From Silurus meridionalis (Eukaryota; Chordata; Actinopteri; Siluriformes; Siluridae), in the NCBI RefSeq assembly GCF_014805685.1, contig NC_060899.1, positions 7,546,290 through 7,610,289 on the forward strand: DNA of 64,000 bases, written 5' to 3'. Positions within the stretch are counted from its first letter, which is position 1; each line of letters begins with the position of its first letter. Below the pieces are notes generated by a model that had not been told where the DNA came from, searched no databases, and worked only from the letters and a program-made list of their open reading frames with translations. A program made the position numbers and the translations under genes. Below are positions 60,136 to 64,000 of this stretch, piece after piece.

Positions 60136-61134
60136 TCAGCCTTGCTCTGTGTCTCCAATGTTAGCCTCCTGTGGCAGCAGGGTGGTCCTCATCTTCTTTT
60201 CTTTTAGTGGGCGTCGTGACAGAGCTATGCCAAGAAAACAAGAGAAACAAAATACAAATGAATGGTTGAATGAGGAACTTTGTAAAAACAAACTGCCCCA
60301 AATATTTTTTTTGGAATGGTTGAATATCTTTTGCGTCATTATTCCTAGTATTGGTCTGAGGTAGAAAGTAGCAAATTACATTTATTTACTTTGTTGTAAT
60401 TGAGTAGATTCTTTATGTGCTTCTACATTTTAAAGTAGCTTTTAAAATCTAGAATTTTACTTTTACTTAAGTATGTTTTGTATGTAAGTATGTAAGTATT
60501 GTACTTAACTACATTTAAAATCCTATCCGTTACTGAGTAAACAATGAAAAATTAATAAAAATAATGCCAGGGGTAAAAAAATCACACCCTGGAAATTATA
60601 GCACTGCTGTTGCGTTGCATCAGTGCATGACATTGCTAATGTTAGCTAGCACCATGGTTGGAAATTAATGGGGACTTGGGGCAAAACTATCAGTGCAGAA
60701 TTAAGCTAGCTCTAAGTGTTACATTTGCTACATTGTTACATCTGCTATTGTTGCATTAGTTTTGAGCATTACTGTATAACCAATCATAAGAATGCAGTGT
60801 CCAACCAAAGCTTTTAATTTATCACTGCGGAAAACACTGGATTTGTCCAGTGCGTGCGCTTACTATCTGAATCTGCATTTGCGATGTCTCTAATTATTAT
60901 AAGAGAAGTGCAAAGCTCACATTATACTCAAGTCATGGACTGTAGGGTTTTTTTTTGCTTGCTTTCTTTGCTACTGAAATCTTTGCTAATCTGTAAAATC
61001 AGTAAACAAATTCATCAATGGTTCCTAGTTTGTTCACTTTGTTGGCAGAATATGACTTGTTTATTTCTAACTAGTTTCTAATGCTAATGATATACCATTA
61101 AAATGACTACTCACTTAAAAAGTAGGTATATGAG

Positions 61135-61205
<71 letters not shown>

Positions 61206-62644
61206 TATGCCATATTTATATTTATGGGATGATCTGCACTAAAATTACTTGTGGACTTGTGGTGTTTTATTTATTTTATTTTTTTGTTATTTCACTTTAA
61301 TTTGTAAAGGTGTTCCTTTAATAAAAACAACTCTCCAAAATGTATTATTTCTTACTGTAATTCTTTAGACCGGTAACTTTACTTGTACTTTCAGTACATA
61401 CAGTACTTTTACTTGAGTAGAATATTTTATTACTCTGTCCACCTCTGGTATTGGTGTATAATATTTATAGTTTTATTATATATTATATTTTTATATATAT
61501 CTATAAATATCTGTCTACATTTATTTTAATTTCATGCTAATTTCTATTCACTTGTGTATTGTTTCTGGTTTTAGGCTCGGTAAGAACTTATTTGCAAATG
61601 TATGCGTGGTCTGTGTGTATGTGTGACTTCTTTGTATGTAGCTGTGAAGACACTATACTAACTTCCTGTGTTAATCAATTTCATGCACACAAGAAGTTAA
61701 CAAGTGTTTAAATACAGACAAAGACTTTGTATATAAAATTATTTTTATTAGTTAAGCTCATATTGGTGCAATTGGTTGCTCCCAAGTCAATGTGATAAAG
61801 ACCTGGATAAAGCAGTTACTGAAGATGAAAAAAAGAATAAAAATAAATAAAAAGTTGATATTTTGAACTATAGATTATAATGGTTGGCAGATTGGCATCT
61901 TTTTTGCTAACACTATCAGACGGGTTTTAAATGTGGCTTATAAGAGGAAACTGATGCTTAAAATGTAGCTCATACTGGGACATTACATTCAAATTATTCA
62001 TTATTATCTAAATAACAGCAACACATTAAATTAAGTCAAACAGAATAAAGAATGTCCAGATGAGACCATGGTTAAGCTCCTCCTTCTATCTACATTGCTA
62101 TCTTTGCTAGTGACGTGGATATTTAAGACTGAGCCCCTCAATATCTCTAGTCTGATTACATGCCCTCATACCTTCAGGAGTCTGGCATGGTCTCTTCCTC
62201 ACTATAACCTGTTTACTATCCTCTTTTTCTTTCTGGTCTTGCAGTCCACTGTCTTCCTCCATGTCCTGCTCTTTCTGCAACAGCACAACATTTACAAAAT
62301 ATATCAGAATGACAAAACTGACAAAGCATGAACAAAGTCTCTCAGTAGTACTACACTGATAATAAACATATTTATAAATTCGAGTTTGGAGGAAAGTTAC
62401 CTGTACTGTTGATTTTAATGACTCTAGGACCACAACTGTGAGGACAAACAGAAACACGTATTGTTTACTCAGAAATAGTTGTCTCTCAATTTGTATAATT
62501 AAAAACAGTAATTAATCATAGGGTTCTACCTGGACGAAGTGAAATGGTCAGAGAGGGAACTTTCAGGTTTTCTGTGTCTACATTCTCGTTCTTTTCGCTT
62601 CCCTCATCTCCCTCTTCCTTGTCTCTTTCTGCAGTCTCCTCTTT
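60136..62644 (-). CDS. 3' part of an unrecognised gene (four terminal coding exons)
   Basis: I do not recognise the product. Four minus-strand exons join with GT-AG borders and compatible phases: 62530-62644 (begins at phase 0 in KEETAERDKEEG, ends after one base of a codon), 62401-62435 (35 nt, VVVLESLKSTVQ), 62172-62274 (KEQDMEEDSGL, ends after one base) and 60136-60224 (LSRRPLKEKKMRTTLLPQ, then IGDTEQG and a TGA at 60136-60138). About 114 residues are visible. The protein is highly charged: Glu/Asp/Lys-rich blocks, a short hydrophobic block (VPSLTISLRP), then a basic stretch (VIVRKRPCQTPE). It looks disordered, with no membrane span or known domain. All four exons keep open frame across junctions, which is unlikely by chance. 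The 5' part lies beyond 62644, perhaps outside the window. Confidence reflects the exon structure, not a function. Confidence 0.55.
60356..61450. mobile_element. candidate non-autonomous DNA element with a TA array inside
   Basis: The left end ctgaggtagaaagtagcaaa and the reverse complement of the right end (accagaggtggacagagtaa) resemble each other, with ttacttttacttaagta blocks just inside both. This recalls a common fish repeat starting GAGGTGG(G/A)(T/C)AGAGTA. The interior includes the (AT)32 array 61138-61202. It lies in the last intron of the unrecognised gene. Confidence 0.4.
61138..61202. repeat. (AT)32 microsatellite
   Basis: Pure AT array within the candidate element 60356-61450. 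Confidence 0.95.
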
Positions 62645-62735
62645 CTTTAAATTGTGAGAGAGAAAAAAATAGATTGGAATGTATATTATTTGTCTTAAAA
62701 TGACATTTTTTATTGAATTCAAATACTTCCTTTCA

Positions 62736-62841
62736 CTCACTCACTCACTCACTCACTCACCCATTCACTCACTCACTCACTCAATCACTCACTCACTCAC
62801 TCACTCACTCACTCACTCACTCACTAACTCAATCACTCACA
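62736..62841. repeat. (CACT)n tetranucleotide array
   Basis: About 26 units of cact with occasional variants (ccatt, caat, taact). Repeat unit 4 bp, no spacers. Confidence 0.93.
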
Positions 62842-62929
62842 TTTCTAGTCATATATTCAGTAAACTTATCTCAAAACTGTTCTCATTGAACACGCTCTTA
62901 TCTACACGCCAATGGTTGCTTTTGCTCAC

Positions 62930-62985
62930 GTCACTGCAGTTCGCCAGCTCTTGCTGGAAAAGAATAGTCTCCAGCTGCTTTGTCT
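62930..62985 (-). CDS. possible further upstream exon of the unrecognised 60-63 kb gene
   Basis: A 56-nt minus-strand stretch between a plausible acceptor (cccacag) and a good donor (gac|gtgagc). It reads TKQLETILFQQELANCSD in the one frame that ends at phase 0, as the next exon (62530-62644) requires. The amphipathic reading and phase match favour an exon, but the acceptor lacks a strong pyrimidine tract and I found no exon before it. Confidence 0.25.
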
Positions 62986-63539
62986 CTGTGGGTCACTGTA
63001 TGAGTGAATAAACTTTTCCAAAAGTCTTGGCCAAAAGTCAACAGTCTGAACTCTTCGAAGGTTGACGAGTTCACAAAGACAAACCTGCTCTATTGTGGAA
63101 AGCAAATGATGAGGTATACTGATAACTATAACACTTCACAATAACACTAGTAAGGATCAGAGCATACTCCACATTGCATTTACTTAACATATGATACTGA
63201 TGGCATCTGATACTCTCCGCCATCACCCACCCCACCCTACTAAATGCCACACATATACATACTAACCACTTCTCCTTATCAAATGACTGCTAACAATCTA
63301 TGAGGGTCATGATTAGTTTATGTTCTAAAACACAATGCTGTTTCCTTTTGCATGAAAATGCCAGTTCAGATCTCTGTTTCCAGTCTATCCATTAAACAAA
63401 GAGGTGGAGAAGTATTAACAGGAAGTACTGATAGGTGGAAGCTTGCAGCTTCTTACTGTTATTGTGTTAAAATGATATCACTGTAAACAGTGACAGAGTT
63501 GTTGACAATCACATCATTTGACCTAGACAATATAGAATT
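62986..63539. other. no recognisable feature
   Basis: AT-rich DNA without an exon, repeat end or promoter I can support. Confidence 0.4.
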
Positions 63540-64000
63540 TTGGCTATAGACAGCATTAGTTGGAGGGGTATAGCGCATGTTGCTACTGGACTCCAGAGCA
63601 GTGGAAATTTGTGCTCTGGAGTGATAAATCATGTTTCACTATCTCAAAGACTGATGGATGAATCTGGGTTTGGTGTCTGCCAGGAAAAACCTTTGTACTG
63701 GAATGTAGAGGATCAATGATAAGGTGTAATGGAGGATCTGGGACTGTTTTCAGGGGTTTCAGGCTTGGCCTCTTAGTTCCAATAATGGTGAAGCTGATGC
63801 TACAACATACTAACATTGTTTAGACAAATGTATGCACAAAGCAGCATCCATAAAGTCATGGAATGTGAAGAAACGCCAGTGGCCTGAACAGAATCTAGAC
63901 CTCAATCCCACTTAAATGAACATCACTTTAATGTAGTGAAACGTTGATTGTAAGCAAGGTTGTCATGTCCCAATTCAGTGCCTGACCTTAAAATGCTCTG
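63540..64000 (+). pseudogene. decayed Tc1/mariner transposase remnant, running off the window
   Basis: In shifting plus-strand frames the sequence still echoes the Tc1 DDE core: ggactccagagcagtgg, ctggagtgataaatcatgtt (WSDES-like), ggcctcttagttccaataat, and near the end tggcctgaacagaatctag then acctcaatcccactt (PQNPDLNP-like). Multiple stops and frameshifts. It continues past 64000. Confidence 0.6.

Noticed and set aside
62736..62841. Regular repeat that could be mistaken for a CRISPR-like array
   Set aside because: It is a pure tetranucleotide (CACT)n array without spacers, in eukaryotic DNA.

Overview
This is vertebrate genomic DNA from a teleost fish. Evidence: multi-exon genes with GT-AG introns, dense Tc1-like elements and MITEs, tRNA-type SINE fragments, and many long (TA)n and (TG)n microsatellites. 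The Tc1-rich, TA-rich repeat content would suit a catfish or another ostariophysan, but that is only an impression. There are no prokaryotic features, CRISPR arrays, tRNA genes or rRNA genes.

Layout. (1) 1-8268: AT-rich, repeat-filled DNA upstream of plagl2, with no coding exon I can support. (2) 8269-10705, + strand: plagl2, with a 5'UTR exon and two coding exons encoding a 584-residue seven-zinc-finger transcription factor, followed by a long AT-rich probable 3'UTR to about 15.45 kb. (3) 19037-35912, - strand: tm9sf4, 18 coding exons, 646 residues, a nine-pass secretory-pathway membrane protein. It is tail-to-tail with plagl2. (4) 36.0-41.8 kb: intergenic, with a chain of TA microsatellite, palindromic MITE, TA microsatellite, broken Tc1 transposase, TA microsatellite. 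(5) 41790-52021, - strand: hck, a Src-family tyrosine kinase, 12 coding exons, 503 residues. (6) 52.0-60.1 kb: non-coding DNA upstream of hck with an unusual density of microsatellites. (7) 60136-62644, and possibly to 62985, - strand: the 3' part of a gene I do not recognise, built of short, acidic, phase-compatible exons. (8) 62.7-64.0 kb: a (CACT)n array and a decayed Tc1/mariner relic.

The order hck, tm9sf4, plagl2 matches the human 20q11.21 neighbourhood HCK-TM9SF4-PLAGL2, which supports all three names. I derived the exon structures by reading splice sites and checking that codon phase is continuous across every junction; for hck and tm9sf4 the phases close exactly to the stop codon. 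The genes are not a pathway: a myeloid kinase, a membrane-trafficking protein and a transcription factor are neighbours by old synteny.

I do not see a new defence or mobile system here. The best leads are the unrecognised 60-63 kb gene, an hck 5' splice site lying inside a (GT)n microsatellite, an in-frame stop-free 81-nt intron in tm9sf4, large foldback elements, and inverted microsatellite pairs upstream of hck.
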